The notes under the pieces are model-generated. The model searched no databases. It saw nothing but the letters and a program-made list of their open reading frames with translations, and was not told the origin of the DNA. A stretch of 64,000 bases of DNA from Bradyrhizobium sp. Rc3b. Lineage in GTDB: Bacteria; Pseudomonadota; Alphaproteobacteria; Rhizobiales; Xanthobacteraceae. The translations under genes and the position numbers were made by a program. The stretch lies in NCBI RefSeq assembly GCF_900114915.1, contig NZ_FOUS01000010.1:1-64000 (forward strand), written 5' to 3'. Position 1 is the stretch's first letter. The number at the start of each line of letters is the position of its first letter. Positions 1-8,344 of this stretch are shown piece by piece.

Positions 1-258
1 CGGTTGAAAGCGGAAGGCAAAAAGCCCCGCATCGCGTTCCGTCCCAACAGACATCATCCGGAACTGCCGCCAAGGCTCAAACGCTACAACCGCCTCATCG
101 CACGCCGGCGAGCCCAGGTCGAGACCACCTTCGCCACTCTCAAACGCCGCATGCGACTGACTTGCATCCGCTACGTCGGTCTGATGAAGGCAAGCGGGCA
201 GGTCCTGCTCGCCTCGATCGCCTTCAACATGAGGCGGTGGGCCACGATCGCGGCCTGA
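1..258 (+). CDS. IS transposase, C-terminal part (cut by window edge)
   Basis: The reading frame is open from the first base and ends at TGA 256-258, so this is the 3' end of a longer gene. The visible 85 residues are very basic and contain RLIARRRAQVETTFATLKRR followed by a hydrophobic stretch ending FNMRRW. That is how the last part of IS5/IS4-type DDE transposases looks, with the catalytic Glu in the Q-V-E-T segment. The N-terminal part and the other two acidic residues lie outside the window. No inverted repeat end could be identified with confidence after the stop. Whether the element is intact cannot be judged from here. Confidence 0.75.
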   Translation, partial: RLKAEGKKPRIAFRPNRHHPELPPRLKRYNRLIARRRAQVETTFATLKRRMRLTCIRYVGLMKASGQVLLASIAFNMRRWATIAA

Positions 259-360
259 ACCGCCCGCCGAGGGCGAACACTACAGACCTCGCTGGCAATT
301 GCCGTAACCACGCCCCTCTCTCCTCATGTCCTCAGCCTCCAAGACCGATAACGCAACAGG

Positions 361-484
361 CCCCTTGTGGGAGAAGGTGGATCGCTGACGCGAAGCGGCA
401 GCGAGACGGATGAGGGGTCTGTCTCCGCGGATAAAGCCCCCTCATCCGCCTTCCCTTCGGGAAGGCACCTTCTCCCACAAGGGG
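361..484. repeat. Palindromic intergenic repeat, family E
   Basis: A perfect 19-bp inverted repeat (CCCCTTGTGGGAGAAGGTG at 361-379, its complement at 466-484) encloses a second pair of related segments. The other copy in this window is at 60970-61125, where the arms are CCACCCTCTCCCACAAGG-like. It lies between the transposase remnant and the end of alkB. Confidence 0.8.
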
Positions 485-494
485 AGAAGGAAGG

Positions 495-1157
495 TCACCG
501 CGTCCTGCGAAACGTCAGATTGATCCGCTTCCGCCCCAGCAGCGCATGCTCACCTTCCGCGAGCGGCGCGACGCCGTGATAGGCAAGCCGGCTAGGTCCG
601 CCCCAGACCACGACATCGCCATGCACCAGGCGGAAGCGGCACGGCTTGTCGGCGCGCGCCAGGCCGCCGAACAGGAAGGTCGCCGGCAATCCGAGCGAGA
701 CCGAGACGATCGGCGCCGAATAATCCAGCTCGTCCTTGTCCTGATGCAGCGACAGCCGCGTGCCGGGCTCGTAGCGGTTAACGAGGCAGGCATCGGGCGC
801 GAAGTTTTGAAAGCCGCCCTGCTCCGCCGCGCGGCGGGCGAGATCGCGGAGCACCGGCGGCATTTCGGGCCATGGCGCGCTGGTGCGCGGATCGATGGGG
901 TCGTAGCGATAGCCGGTATGATCGGTGATCCAGCCACGCTCGCCGCAATTGGTCATCGCCACCGACATCAGATGACCACCGGGCGTGGTCATGCGACGGA
1001 ACGGCGACTGCGCCACGATCGCGCGCACGGCGGCGATCAGCTCGGTCTCGATCGGCTTGACGAAGCCGCGCAGCAGCACGGCACCGTCGGCGATCTCCTC
1101 GCGCGACGGCTGCGCCTCGGCAACACTGTCGAACAGATCAGCCGTCAATCGCAGCAC
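495..1157 (-). CDS. alkB: Alpha-ketoglutarate-dependent DNA repair dioxygenase AlkB
   Basis: This 220-residue protein has the length of E. coli AlkB (216). The Fe(II) triad is H138, D140 and H194, and the 2-oxoglutarate-binding arginines are R211 and R217 in RINLTFR. These sit at a constant offset of 7 from the E. coli residues. The family removes methyl groups from 1-methyladenine and 3-methylcytosine in DNA and RNA by oxidative demethylation. The start is GTG at 1157, placed directly after the TGA stop (1160-1158) of the second oxygenase gene, so the two genes are almost certainly cotranscribed. An ATG at 1161 is out of frame. No Ada-type regulator is next to it. Confidence 0.93.
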   Translation of the reverse strand: MLRLTADLFDSVAEAQPSREEIADGAVLLRGFVKPIETELIAAVRAIVAQSPFRRMTTPGGHLMSVAMTNCGERGWITDHTGYRYDPIDPRTSAPWPEMPPVLRDLARRAAEQGGFQNFAPDACLVNRYEPGTRLSLHQDKDELDYSAPIVSVSLGLPATFLFGGLARADKPCRFRLVHGDVVVWGGPSRLAYHGVAPLAEGEHALLGRKRINLTFRRTR

Positions 1158-1904
1158 TCATTTGGCATCGTGGAAAATTACACCCAACGTGTGGCGCTGG
1201 CCGGACCTGATGCGGCTGACGCCATGGCGCAGATTAACGCGGTAAGTGCCGCGTGTCCCCTGTACCGGGCGGTGATGCACAGCGAAGGCGACGGCGTCGC
1301 CCTGCGCCAGCGGCACCACCTCGGCCCGCGACTGCATGCGCGGCCGTTGCTCGGTCAGCACGAATTCGCCGCCGCTGAAGTCGCGGCCCGGCTCGGAGAG
1401 CAGGATCGCGACCTGCAGCGGGAACACGTGCTCGCCATAGAGGTCCTGGTGTAGGCAATTGTAGTCGCCCGCCTCATATTGCAGCAGCAGCGGCGTCGGC
1501 CGCGCCTGCCCCGCCTCGTGGCAGCGTTTCAGGAACGCCGCATGCGCGGCGGGATAGCGAATGTCGATCCCCATCGCCTCGTTCCAGCGATTGGCGACGC
1601 CTTGCAAATGCGTGTAGAGCGCCGGGCGCAGCTGCGCGATCAGATCGGGCAGCGGATAGGAGAAATATTTGTACTCGCCGCGGCCGAAGCCGTGGCGGCC
1701 CATGACGATGCGGCTGCGAAACTGCGTGTCGTCCGGGTAGAGCGCGGCAACGGCGCGGCACTGGTCCGGCGTCAACAGGCCCTTCAGGACGGCGCAGCCC
1801 TGGGCCTCCAGTTCGGCCGTGATCTGAGGCCAGTCGAGGGCGTCGACGTGGGCGGTGAGATCGGGAGCGGATCGTTGGTCTGATTTTCGTGCGGTCATTG
1901 TCAT
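1158..1904 (-). CDS. 2OG-Fe(II) oxygenase, PF09859-like
   Basis: The 248-residue product has a 2-oxoglutarate/iron oxygenase signature: H152-x-D154 in CLHQDLYGEH, a distal His at 210/211 and an Arg-rich YRVNLRHGVSRI segment. The overall pattern fits PF09859, a family linked to oxidative repair of alkylated nucleic acids. The start is the ATG at 1904, which has AAGGTGA about six bases upstream. A longer frame to 1970 lacks such a site, and a second ATG at 1898 is possible. It is the first gene of a two-gene operon with alkB, which supports a role in alkylation damage. The exact substrate is unknown. It could act on a different lesion or on a protein. Confidence 0.85.
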   Translation of the reverse strand: MTMTARKSDQRSAPDLTAHVDALDWPQITAELEAQGCAVLKGLLTPDQCRAVAALYPDDTQFRSRIVMGRHGFGRGEYKYFSYPLPDLIAQLRPALYTHLQGVANRWNEAMGIDIRYPAAHAAFLKRCHEAGQARPTPLLLQYEAGDYNCLHQDLYGEHVFPLQVAILLSEPGRDFSGGEFVLTEQRPRMQSRAEVVPLAQGDAVAFAVHHRPVQGTRGTYRVNLRHGVSRIRSGQRHTLGVIFHDAK

Positions 1905-1965
1905 AACAATCACCTTCGCAGCCGGACGTTCACTCCGCCACCCGATTTCCGATAGCTCTCTCCGC

Positions 1966-2050
1966 GTCATTGCGAGGAGCCCTTGCGACGAAGCAATCCA
2001 GACCGGTTCCGCAGAGAGATTCTGGATTGCTTCGCCTCGCTCGCAATGAA
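1966..2050. repeat. Palindromic intergenic repeat, family A
   Basis: Outer arms CATTGCGAG / CTCGCAATG and an inner perfect 13-bp pair (GAAGCAATCCAGA at 1990-2002 with TCTGGATTGCTTC at 2021-2033). Other copies are at 50263-50338 (partial) and 63148-63233. It lies upstream of the oxygenase-alkB operon. Confidence 0.8.
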
Positions 2051-2119
2051 GCGGAGAGAGCGACGCTGCAACGACGGAGGAGAGTTAGGCGCGACGGCGG
2101 AGGTCAAGCAGACCAGTTT

Positions 2120-2232
2120 CGTAGGGTGGGCAAAGGCGCTCTTGCGCCGTGCCCGCGTCTTGGCAAGACGTGGGCACGCTTCCGCCGTCGCTCTTCGAGC
2201 TATGGCGGACAAGTCGCTTTGCCCACCCTACG
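2120..2232. repeat. Palindromic intergenic repeat, family B
   Basis: It starts CGTAGGGTGGGCAAAG and ends with the exact complement CTTTGCCCACCCTACG. An inner pair is built on GTGCCC / GGGCAC. Together with the family A copy at 1966-2050 it fills the 346-base gap before the DUF2848 gene. Nothing else was recognised in that gap. Confidence 0.85.
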
Positions 2233-2250
2233 GGACCATCGCTTGTGGAG

Positions 2251-2937
2251 CTAGCCTCTCACCGGCAACGTCGCCACGTCATAGCCATGCCTGATCGTCC
2301 GCTTCAGCACGGGGTCTTCCAGCTCGAAATCGAAGCGCTCCGCCGGGCGGACGCCGCCCTTGGCTGCAAACGTGCCGCCGAACATGGCGCAACCGTCGGG
2401 GAATTTTCCTCCTTCGAAGCCGCGTGCGATCAGGTCGTTCACCGGCAGCATCGCGTCCAGCGTGCCCTCCTGGTAGAGCACGCGCTCGCCCTTGATCGTG
2501 GCATAGGAGCGCAGGATCATCTTGTCCCAATGGCCGATGACGTCTTCGAGCTCCCACAGCGTGGAGGCGATCGGTTTGTCGCACATCTGCTTGGACACGG
2601 TGACGTTGTAGGCCTCGACCTTGCGGTCGGTGTGGTCGGAGCCGCAACCGACGAAGATGCGGCCCTGCCAGCCGATCAGCACGAACTCGACCTCGCCCGA
2701 GGAATCCCCGCCGGTGCATTCGATGCTGTCTTCCTGGGTCAGCCGCCGCGCCGAGGCGCGGTAGTAGATCGGCGTCGAGGCCGGCGGCGCGATGCCCATC
2801 TCCTGCAGCTCTTTGATGTGCTTGTCGCGCGCGACGGGGTCGCGGCCGGTCCAGCCGGCGATGACCATCTGGTCGATCGCGAGTGTCAGCGGCGTGGTGG
2901 TATCCTGGGCATCGACGGTGAAAGTCAGGTCAAACAC
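2251..2937 (-). CDS. DUF2848 family protein
   Basis: The 228-residue protein begins FDLTFTVDAQ and ends near GYDVATLPVRG. This matches the DUF2848 family, whose biochemical role is not known and which often sits beside amidases or hydrolases of small organic acids. The chosen start is GTG at 2937, which overlaps the stop of the upstream amidase gene by eight bases (GTGTTTGA). This points to translational coupling. A TTG at 2964 in the same frame would give a longer, less likely product. Conserved His and Cys residues (for example in VGCGSDHTDRK) might bind a metal or substrate, but I cannot assign a reaction. Confidence 0.8.
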   Translation of the reverse strand: MFDLTFTVDAQDTTTPLTLAIDQMVIAGWTGRDPVARDKHIKELQEMGIAPPASTPIYYRASARRLTQEDSIECTGGDSSGEVEFVLIGWQGRIFVGCGSDHTDRKVEAYNVTVSKQMCDKPIASTLWELEDVIGHWDKMILRSYATIKGERVLYQEGTLDAMLPVNDLIARGFEGGKFPDGCAMFGGTFAAKGGVRPAERFDFELEDPVLKRTIRHGYDVATLPVRG

Positions 2938-4279
2938 GAATGACGGCCTCCATGCCGGCAGCAAGTTCGAAAATACGATGGTCCGTTCCGCCAGCGCCCG
3001 CCAGCATCAGGCCGACCGGGACGTCGCCCTGGCGATGCGCCGGCAGCGAGATGGCGCAGCCGTCGATCATGTTGATCAGGGTGCAGTTGCGCAGTGCGCG
3101 GATGTTCTCGCGCGTGAACGCCTTGTCATCGGCAAGGTCGGCGATCTTCGGCGGCGTGTTGGGCGTGGTCGGTAGCACCAGCGCATCATAGGGCGCAATG
3201 CGCGCGTTGACGCGGGCGATCAGCGAGCGACGCTCGTTGAGGAGATCGATGTAGTCGGCCGCGCTCTGCGCCTCGCCGCGCATGATGCGGACCGAGACAA
3301 GGGGGTCGTAGACGTCGCCCTTGGCCGTGATGAGATAGCGGTGCCAGGCGTAGCTCTCGGACGCGGCAAAGCCCCCCTTGGCATTCATCGGGCCGATGTC
3401 ATGAAACTCCGCCATCTCGATGCGCTCGATGATGGCGCCGTGATCGGAAAGCGTTTTCAGGGCGCGTTCGAACGTCTCGGCCACCTCAGCGTCGAGATCG
3501 TCGAGCGCGATTGTGGTCGGCACCGCCAGTCGCATGCCCTGGATCGGACGCGGCTTCAGCGGGGCGATCGGCTCGTTCGCGAGCACGGCGTCGAGTATGG
3601 CACAGCAACTGACCGATCGTGCCAGCGGCCCGATGCTGTCGAGCGAGAACGACAGCGGCACGGAGCCATCGAGCGGCACGCGCCGCTGCGTCGGCTTGTA
3701 GCCGACGATGCCGTTGAAGGCGGCCGGAATCCGGCAGGAGCCGCCGGTGTCGGTGCCGAGCGCGCCGTGTGCCATGCCGTCGAGCACGGACACCGCCGCG
3801 CCCGCGGAGGAGCCGCCCGGCACGTGGCCTTCGGCCCTGTTCCAGGCCCCCTTCGGCGTGCCGTAATGCGGATTGATGCCGATGCCGGAATAGGCGAACT
3901 CGGTCATGTTGGTGCGCCCGATCACGACGAAGCCGGCCCTGCGCAGCCGCGCCACCGTCGCCGCATCCTGCTCGGCCGGCGGCGAATCGTCGAGCGCGCG
4001 CGAGCCGGCGCGCGTCACCTGGCCCTTGATGTCGAACAGATCCTTGATCGAGATCGGGATGCCGGCATAGCGCGATGGCGCCGCCTTGGCCTTGCGCAAG
4101 CCGTCCATCGCGTCGGCCGCGGCGAGCGCGGCGTCCTTATCGACATGGAGGAAGGTGCGCTGCCCCTCCCCGGCGGGATCGGCGATCCTGGCGATGCAGG
4201 CTTCGACCAGCTTGCGGGCGGTGGTGCGGCCGCTTTCGAGGTCTTCGGCGAGCTTCGCCAGCGTCGGAAATTCGGGCAT
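2930..4279 (-). CDS. Amidase signature family hydrolase
   Basis: The 449-residue protein has the amidase-signature Ser-Ser-Lys triad: Lys79 in PISIKDLFD, the cis-Ser in PGGSSAG (157/158) and the nucleophile Ser181 in GTDTGGSCRIPAA. The family hydrolyses carboxamides to acid and ammonia, usually in the cytoplasm. The start is ATG at 4279 (MPEFPTLAKL); the open frame upstream to 4537 shows no family features. It overlaps the DUF2848 gene by eight bases and the two probably form one operon. The substrate cannot be told. Related proteins have been annotated as glutamyl-tRNA amidotransferase A, but no gatB or gatC is present, so a small-amide hydrolase is more likely. Confidence 0.88.
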   Translation of the reverse strand: MPEFPTLAKLAEDLESGRTTARKLVEACIARIADPAGEGQRTFLHVDKDAALAAADAMDGLRKAKAAPSRYAGIPISIKDLFDIKGQVTRAGSRALDDSPPAEQDAATVARLRRAGFVVIGRTNMTEFAYSGIGINPHYGTPKGAWNRAEGHVPGGSSAGAAVSVLDGMAHGALGTDTGGSCRIPAAFNGIVGYKPTQRRVPLDGSVPLSFSLDSIGPLARSVSCCAILDAVLANEPIAPLKPRPIQGMRLAVPTTIALDDLDAEVAETFERALKTLSDHGAIIERIEMAEFHDIGPMNAKGGFAASESYAWHRYLITAKGDVYDPLVSVRIMRGEAQSAADYIDLLNERRSLIARVNARIAPYDALVLPTTPNTPPKIADLADDKAFTRENIRALRNCTLINMIDGCAISLPAHRQGDVPVGLMLAGAGGTDHRIFELAAGMEAVIRV

Positions 4280-4472
4280 GTCTGTCTCACGGAATATTGT
4301 CGCGCGCAATCTATAGCGCTGCCTCAGTTCGACACAAGCATTGTGCGCATGATGGCATGCATGCGTATTGCTGGACCGTTGACGCCCCATGGTCGATTGT
4401 CGCATCAAGATCGAAACGGGCGGGCGTGAAGCCTGCCCTATCAAGATTTGCTTTCTGGGAGGGCGTTCCGAC

Positions 4473-4886
4473 ATGGCCGAACCGCAGCGCGCGCGACCAA
4501 AACCGACGCCGGAGACCCAGCATTTCTGGGACGGCACGAAGGCGGGCGAATTGCGCCTGCAGCGCTGCGACGCCTGCGCGCATGTCTACTTCCCGCCGCG
4601 CCCGTTCTGCCCGTCCTGCGCCTCGCGCAAGGTCAGCATCTTCAAGGCGAGCGGCAAGGGCTTCCTCTACAGCTACGTGATCAACCACCGTCCGGCCGCG
4701 CCAGGCTTCACGCCACCTTATGCGATCGCGGTGGTGGAGCTTGCCGAGGGACCGCGGATGATGAGCAACATCATCGATTGCCCGCAGACGCCCGAGGCGC
4801 TCGAGCTCGACATGAAGCTCGAGGTCGCCTTCCAGGCACTCGACGACAAGATCACCCTCCCCGTGTTTCGTCCGGCGAAGGGGTAG
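4473..4886 (+). CDS. DUF35 Zn-ribbon OB-fold protein
   Basis: The 137-residue protein has an N-terminal helix, a rubredoxin-like Zn ribbon with C32-x2-C35 and C46-x2-C49 (RCDACAHVYF, FCPSC), then an OB-fold ending in a typical YSYVINHR / PYAIAVVEL pattern. DUF35 proteins bind acyl-CoA and form complexes with thiolase-like enzymes such as Ltp2 of steroid side-chain degradation. The start is ATG 4473, with GGGAGGG about ten bases upstream. It is followed after three bases by the thiolase-like gene, which fits a heteromeric complex. It lies about 190 bases from the divergent amidase gene. Confidence 0.9.
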   Translation: MAEPQRARPKPTPETQHFWDGTKAGELRLQRCDACAHVYFPPRPFCPSCASRKVSIFKASGKGFLYSYVINHRPAAPGFTPPYAIAVVELAEGPRMMSNIIDCPQTPEALELDMKLEVAFQALDDKITLPVFRPAKG

Positions 4887-4889
4887 ACC

Positions 4890-6029
4890 ATGCGCAGAAA
4901 CCAGGTTGCCGTCGTCGGCGCGGCCGAGACCACCGAACTTGGCGTCGTCCCGAACGCCTCGCAGCTCCAGCTGCACGCGGATGCGGCGCTCAACGCCATC
5001 GCCGATGCCGGACTGAAGCTCTCCGACATCGACGGCTTTGCCACCGCGGTCGAGACGCCGCAGCAGGTCTGCCACTATCTCGGCATCAAGCCGACCTGGG
5101 TCGACGGCACCTCGGTCGGCGGCTGCTCCTTCATGCTGCACGTTCGGCATGCCGCGGCGGCGATCGAGGCGGGCCTGTGCAAGACCGTGCTGATCACGCA
5201 CGCCGAGAGCGGCAAGTCGATGATCGGCAAGGCGCCGCGCTCGATCCCCGCCGACAGCCTGCAAGGCCAGTTCGAGGCGCCGTTCGGGGTCTACGGGCCG
5301 CCGAGCATGTTCCCGATTCCCGTGCTGCGTTTCATGAAGACCTACGGCATCACGCATGAGCAGCTCGCCGCGGTCGCGGTGGTGCAGCGGGAATGGGCCG
5401 CGAAGAATCCGCGCGCGATGATGAAGGATCCGATCACGGTCGCCGACGTGCTCAATTCGCGCATGATCGCCTATCCGTTCCGCCTGCTGCAATGCTGCCT
5501 CGTCACCGACGGCGGCGGCGCGCTGATCCTGACCTCGGCCGATCGCGCCAGGGATTTTCCGCGCAAGCCCGTCTACATCATGGGCACCGGCGAGAGCGTG
5601 GAGACGCCGATGGTCAGCCAGATGGAGACCTTCAACTCCTCGCGCGCGTTCAAGACCGCAGGCCCCCTCGCGTTCAAGGAAGCCGGCATCGCCCACAAGG
5701 ACGTCGACCACCTCATGATCTACGATGCGTTCGCGCATCTGCCGCTGTTCGGCCTCGGCGACCTCGGCTTCATGCCGCATGAGGAGACCGGCAAGTTCAT
5801 TGCCGACGGCAACACCCGGCCCGGCGGGAAGCTGCCGCTCAACACCAATGGCGGCGGATTGAGCTACATGCATTCGGGCATGTACGGCATGTACGCGCTG
5901 CAGGAGAGCGTGCGCCAGATGCGCGGCATCGCGCCGGCGCAGGTGCCGAACGCGAAGATTTCGGTGTGCCACGGCGTCGGCGGCATGTTCGCGGCAAGTG
6001 GCACGATCGTGTTTACGAACGAGAGGTAA
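4890..6029 (+). CDS. Thiolase-like (SCP2/Ltp-type) enzyme
   Basis: The 379-residue protein has the two-part thiolase fold of lipid-transfer-type thiolases. The usual nucleophile loop reads VGGCS (Cys79). The third motif reads NTNGGGLSYMHSGMYG (319-333), with Tyr326 and His328, and the fourth reads VCHGVGGMF (Cys360). In classic thiolases the third motif is N-x-x-GG...GHP. The GGGLSY form, together with an adjacent DUF35 partner, resembles Ltp2-type aldolases that cleave a C-C bond rather than carry out CoA-dependent thiolysis. Either activity is possible. It is the second gene of an operon with DUF35 and probably with the SDR downstream. Confidence 0.88.
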   Translation: MRRNQVAVVGAAETTELGVVPNASQLQLHADAALNAIADAGLKLSDIDGFATAVETPQQVCHYLGIKPTWVDGTSVGGCSFMLHVRHAAAAIEAGLCKTVLITHAESGKSMIGKAPRSIPADSLQGQFEAPFGVYGPPSMFPIPVLRFMKTYGITHEQLAAVAVVQREWAAKNPRAMMKDPITVADVLNSRMIAYPFRLLQCCLVTDGGGALILTSADRARDFPRKPVYIMGTGESVETPMVSQMETFNSSRAFKTAGPLAFKEAGIAHKDVDHLMIYDAFAHLPLFGLGDLGFMPHEETGKFIADGNTRPGGKLPLNTNGGGLSYMHSGMYGMYALQESVRQMRGIAPAQVPNAKISVCHGVGGMFAASGTIVFTNER

Positions 6030-6035
6030 GGCACC

Positions 6036-6111
6036 GTCATTCCGGGCGCGCGCAGCGCGACCCGGAATCTCGAGATTCCGGGTCTGGTGCTTCGCACCAT
6101 CCCGGAATGAC
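6036..6111. repeat. Palindromic intergenic repeat, family D
   Basis: Outer arms GTCATTCCGGG / CCCGGAATGAC and inner arms CCCGGAATCT / AGATTCCGGG form a nested double hairpin between the thiolase-like gene and the SDR gene. It could attenuate transcription into the SDR gene. Only this copy was noticed in the window. Confidence 0.75.
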
Positions 6112-6132
6112 GGGCACAACAGGAGGCATCCC

Positions 6133-7047
6133 ATGACTAAATCACTGCAGGACAAGGTCATCATCGTCACCGGCGCTGGCCGCGGCATCGGTCGCGAGAT
6201 CGCGCTGCTTTGTGCGGCGGAAGGCGCCAAGGTCGTGGTCAACGATCCCGGTGGAGCCTCGGATGGCGCCGGTTCGAACGCGGCGCCCGCCGAGGAGGTG
6301 GTCGAGGAGATCAAGAAGCGCGGCGGCACCGCGGTTGCCAATTTCGAGTCGGTCGCCGAAGCCATCCCCGCCAGCAAGATCGTGAAGACCGCGACCGATC
6401 ATTTCGGCCGGCTCGACGGCGTCGTCAACAATGCCGGCATCTTGCGCGACATGATCTTCCACAAGATGAGCGTGGAGGCGTTCGAGGCCGTCATCAAGGT
6501 GCATCTGATGGGCTCGTTCTACGTCAGCCACGCCGCCGCGCGAATCTTCCGCGAGCAGGAGTCGGGCTCCTTCGTGCACTTCACCTCGACCTCCGGCCTG
6601 ATCGGCAATTTCGGCCAGGCCAACTACGCCGCCGCCAAGCTCGGCATCGTCGGGCTGTCGAAGTCGATCGCGCTCGACATGGGCCGCTTCAACGTCCGCT
6701 CCAACTGCGTCTCGCCGTTCGCCTGGACCCGCATGATCGGCACCATTCCGACCGAGACTGAGGCCGAGAAGGCGCGGGTCGAGAAGATCAAGCAGATGGG
6801 TCCGGAGAAAATCGCCCCGCTCTGCGGCTATCTGATCTCCGATGCCGCCAAGGACGTTACCGGGCAGATCTTTGGCGTGCGCATGAACGAGATCTTCCTG
6901 TTCAGCCAGAACCGTCCGATCCGCTCGGTGCAGCGGAGCGAAGGCTGGACGCCGCAGTCGATCGCGGAACATGGCATGCCGGCGCTGAAGGGCTCGTTCT
7001 ACGAGCTGGACCGCTCCGCCGACATCTTCACCTGGGATCCCGTCTAG
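6133..7047 (+). CDS. SDR, 3-hydroxyacyl-CoA dehydrogenase-like
   Basis: The 304-residue protein has the NAD(P) motif GAGRGIG (14-20), NNAG (99-102) and the catalytic Ser152/154, Tyr165 and Lys169 (TSTSG, NYAAAK). It is about 50 residues longer than a plain SDR, with a tail ending FTWDPV. This fits the dehydrogenase part of multifunctional beta-oxidation enzymes (17-beta-HSD4/FOX2 type), which oxidise 3-hydroxyacyl-CoA to 3-oxoacyl-CoA. The start at 6133 has a strong AGGAGG at 6121-6126. It follows the DUF35 and thiolase-like genes on the same strand, so the three may carry out successive steps of one acyl-CoA shortening pathway. Confidence 0.88.
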   Translation: MTKSLQDKVIIVTGAGRGIGREIALLCAAEGAKVVVNDPGGASDGAGSNAAPAEEVVEEIKKRGGTAVANFESVAEAIPASKIVKTATDHFGRLDGVVNNAGILRDMIFHKMSVEAFEAVIKVHLMGSFYVSHAAARIFREQESGSFVHFTSTSGLIGNFGQANYAAAKLGIVGLSKSIALDMGRFNVRSNCVSPFAWTRMIGTIPTETEAEKARVEKIKQMGPEKIAPLCGYLISDAAKDVTGQIFGVRMNEIFLFSQNRPIRSVQRSEGWTPQSIAEHGMPALKGSFYELDRSADIFTWDPV

Positions 7048-7163
7048 CCGCATTTCCGGCATCCCAGCCCTGCGATCTCCGGTTGTCTCGGCCGGAGATC
7101 GCCCCGGTTTACGCCCGATTGCGGGCGAATGGTGTCCTCCCAACGAAACTTTGGGAGGAAACC

Positions 7164-8276
7164 ATGACAAGAACACTGACCAACTCCGACGACACCTCTG
7201 TAACGGGCGGCCTCGGCCGCCGCACGCTGCTCAAAGGCACGGCGGCTCTCGCCGCATCCACTGTCCTCGCCTCGCGAGCCGACGCCCGCGACTTCGGCGC
7301 CAATGCCGAGCCGCAGCGCTATCCCGACCCCGACATCATCGCCATCGACCCCAAGCGCTTCAAGGCCAAGGTCGGCAACACCGCGATCAAGCGGCTCTAC
7401 ACCGGCTGCCTGTGGGCGGAGGGGCCGGCGTGGAATGCGCAGGGACAATATCTCGTCTGGAGCGATATCCCCGCCAACCGGCAGCTGCGCTACCTCGACG
7501 ACGATGGCCACATCTCCGAGCAGTTCCACAAGCCGTCGAACGAGGCCAATGGCAATTCGTTCGACACCGAGGGACGCCAGCTCAGCGCCGAGCGCACGCG
7601 CCTCGTCCGCTACGAGCACGACGGCTCGGTGACGGCGCTGGCCGAGCAGGCCGGCGGCAAGCCGCTCAACGGCCCGAACGACATGGTGGTGCATCCCAAC
7701 GACAAGTCGATCTGGTTCACCGATCCCGGCTACGGCGCGATCAGCATCTACGAGGGCAAGCTGGCCAATACCGGTTCGCTACAGCCGCACCAGAAGGAAG
7801 CCGTCTATCGCATAGACGCCCAGACCGGACAGGTGGCGAAGGTCGCAGACGAGCCGTTCAAGCCGAACGGCATCGCCTTCAGCCACGACTACAAGAAGCT
7901 CTATGTCTGCGACACCGGCATCACGCATTACCCTGAGGCCAAGAACGTGGTGTGGTCCTACGACATCGACGGCGCCAAACTGTCGAACCCGAAGAAGCTG
8001 ATCGACATGACGCTCGACGGCAAGTCGGGCTTCCCCGACGGATTGCGCGTCGACACCGAGGGCAACATCTGGGTCGGCGCCGGCTGGGTCGGTCCCGGCT
8101 ATGACGGCGTGCAGGTGTTCGCGCCGAACGACGGCGCGCGCATCGGACAGATCCTGCTGCCCGAGACCTGCGCCAATGTCTGCTTCGGCGGCAAGAAGCG
8201 CAACCGCCTGTTCATGACCGCGAGCCAGTCGCTGTACGCGGTCTATGTGGAGACGCAGGGCGCGCATTTCTGTTGA
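7164..8276 (+). CDS. SMP-30/gluconolactonase family protein, Tat-exported
   Basis: The 370-residue product starts with a twin-arginine signal (GRRTLLKGTAALAAS near residues 18-32, probable cleavage after ADA). A six-bladed beta-propeller of the SMP-30/lactonase type follows, with WAEGPAW, GPNDMVVHP, WFTDPGYG and KPNGIAFSHD carrying the acidic and Asn metal ligands. Members hydrolyse sugar lactones or similar esters, here in the periplasm. The start is ATG 7164 with GGGAGG at 7153-7158. It stands alone between the SDR and the convergent ppc gene. Substrate unknown. Confidence 0.88.
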   Translation: MTRTLTNSDDTSVTGGLGRRTLLKGTAALAASTVLASRADARDFGANAEPQRYPDPDIIAIDPKRFKAKVGNTAIKRLYTGCLWAEGPAWNAQGQYLVWSDIPANRQLRYLDDDGHISEQFHKPSNEANGNSFDTEGRQLSAERTRLVRYEHDGSVTALAEQAGGKPLNGPNDMVVHPNDKSIWFTDPGYGAISIYEGKLANTGSLQPHQKEAVYRIDAQTGQVAKVADEPFKPNGIAFSHDYKKLYVCDTGITHYPEAKNVVWSYDIDGAKLSNPKKLIDMTLDGKSGFPDGLRVDTEGNIWVGAGWVGPGYDGVQVFAPNDGARIGQILLPETCANVCFGGKKRNRLFMTASQSLYAVYVETQGAHFC

Positions 8277-8295
8277 GATAGGCGAATGGTGGGTG

Positions 8296-8342
8296 GCGAA
8301 TGGCGAATAGAATCCATTCGCTACTCCCTATTCGCCATTCGC
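8296..8342. terminator. Inverted repeat between converging genes
   Basis: Perfect 15-bp arms, GCGAATGGCGAATAG at 8296-8310 and CTATTCGCCATTCGC at 8328-8342, with a 17-base loop. It sits exactly between the stop of the lactonase gene (8276) and the stop of ppc (8345) and could end transcription from both sides. There is no clear U-tract, so factor-independent termination is only inferred. Confidence 0.55.
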
Positions 8343-8344
8343 AT

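Noticed and set aside
2930..4279. Glutamyl-tRNA amidotransferase subunit A (gatA)
   Set aside because: No gatB or gatC is nearby, and the gene is coupled to a DUF2848 gene, so a stand-alone amidase is more likely.
4311..6377. 688-codon minus-strand frame opposite the DUF35 and thiolase-like genes
   Set aside because: Antisense shadow with low-complexity His/Arg-rich translation; the plus-strand genes have strong motifs.
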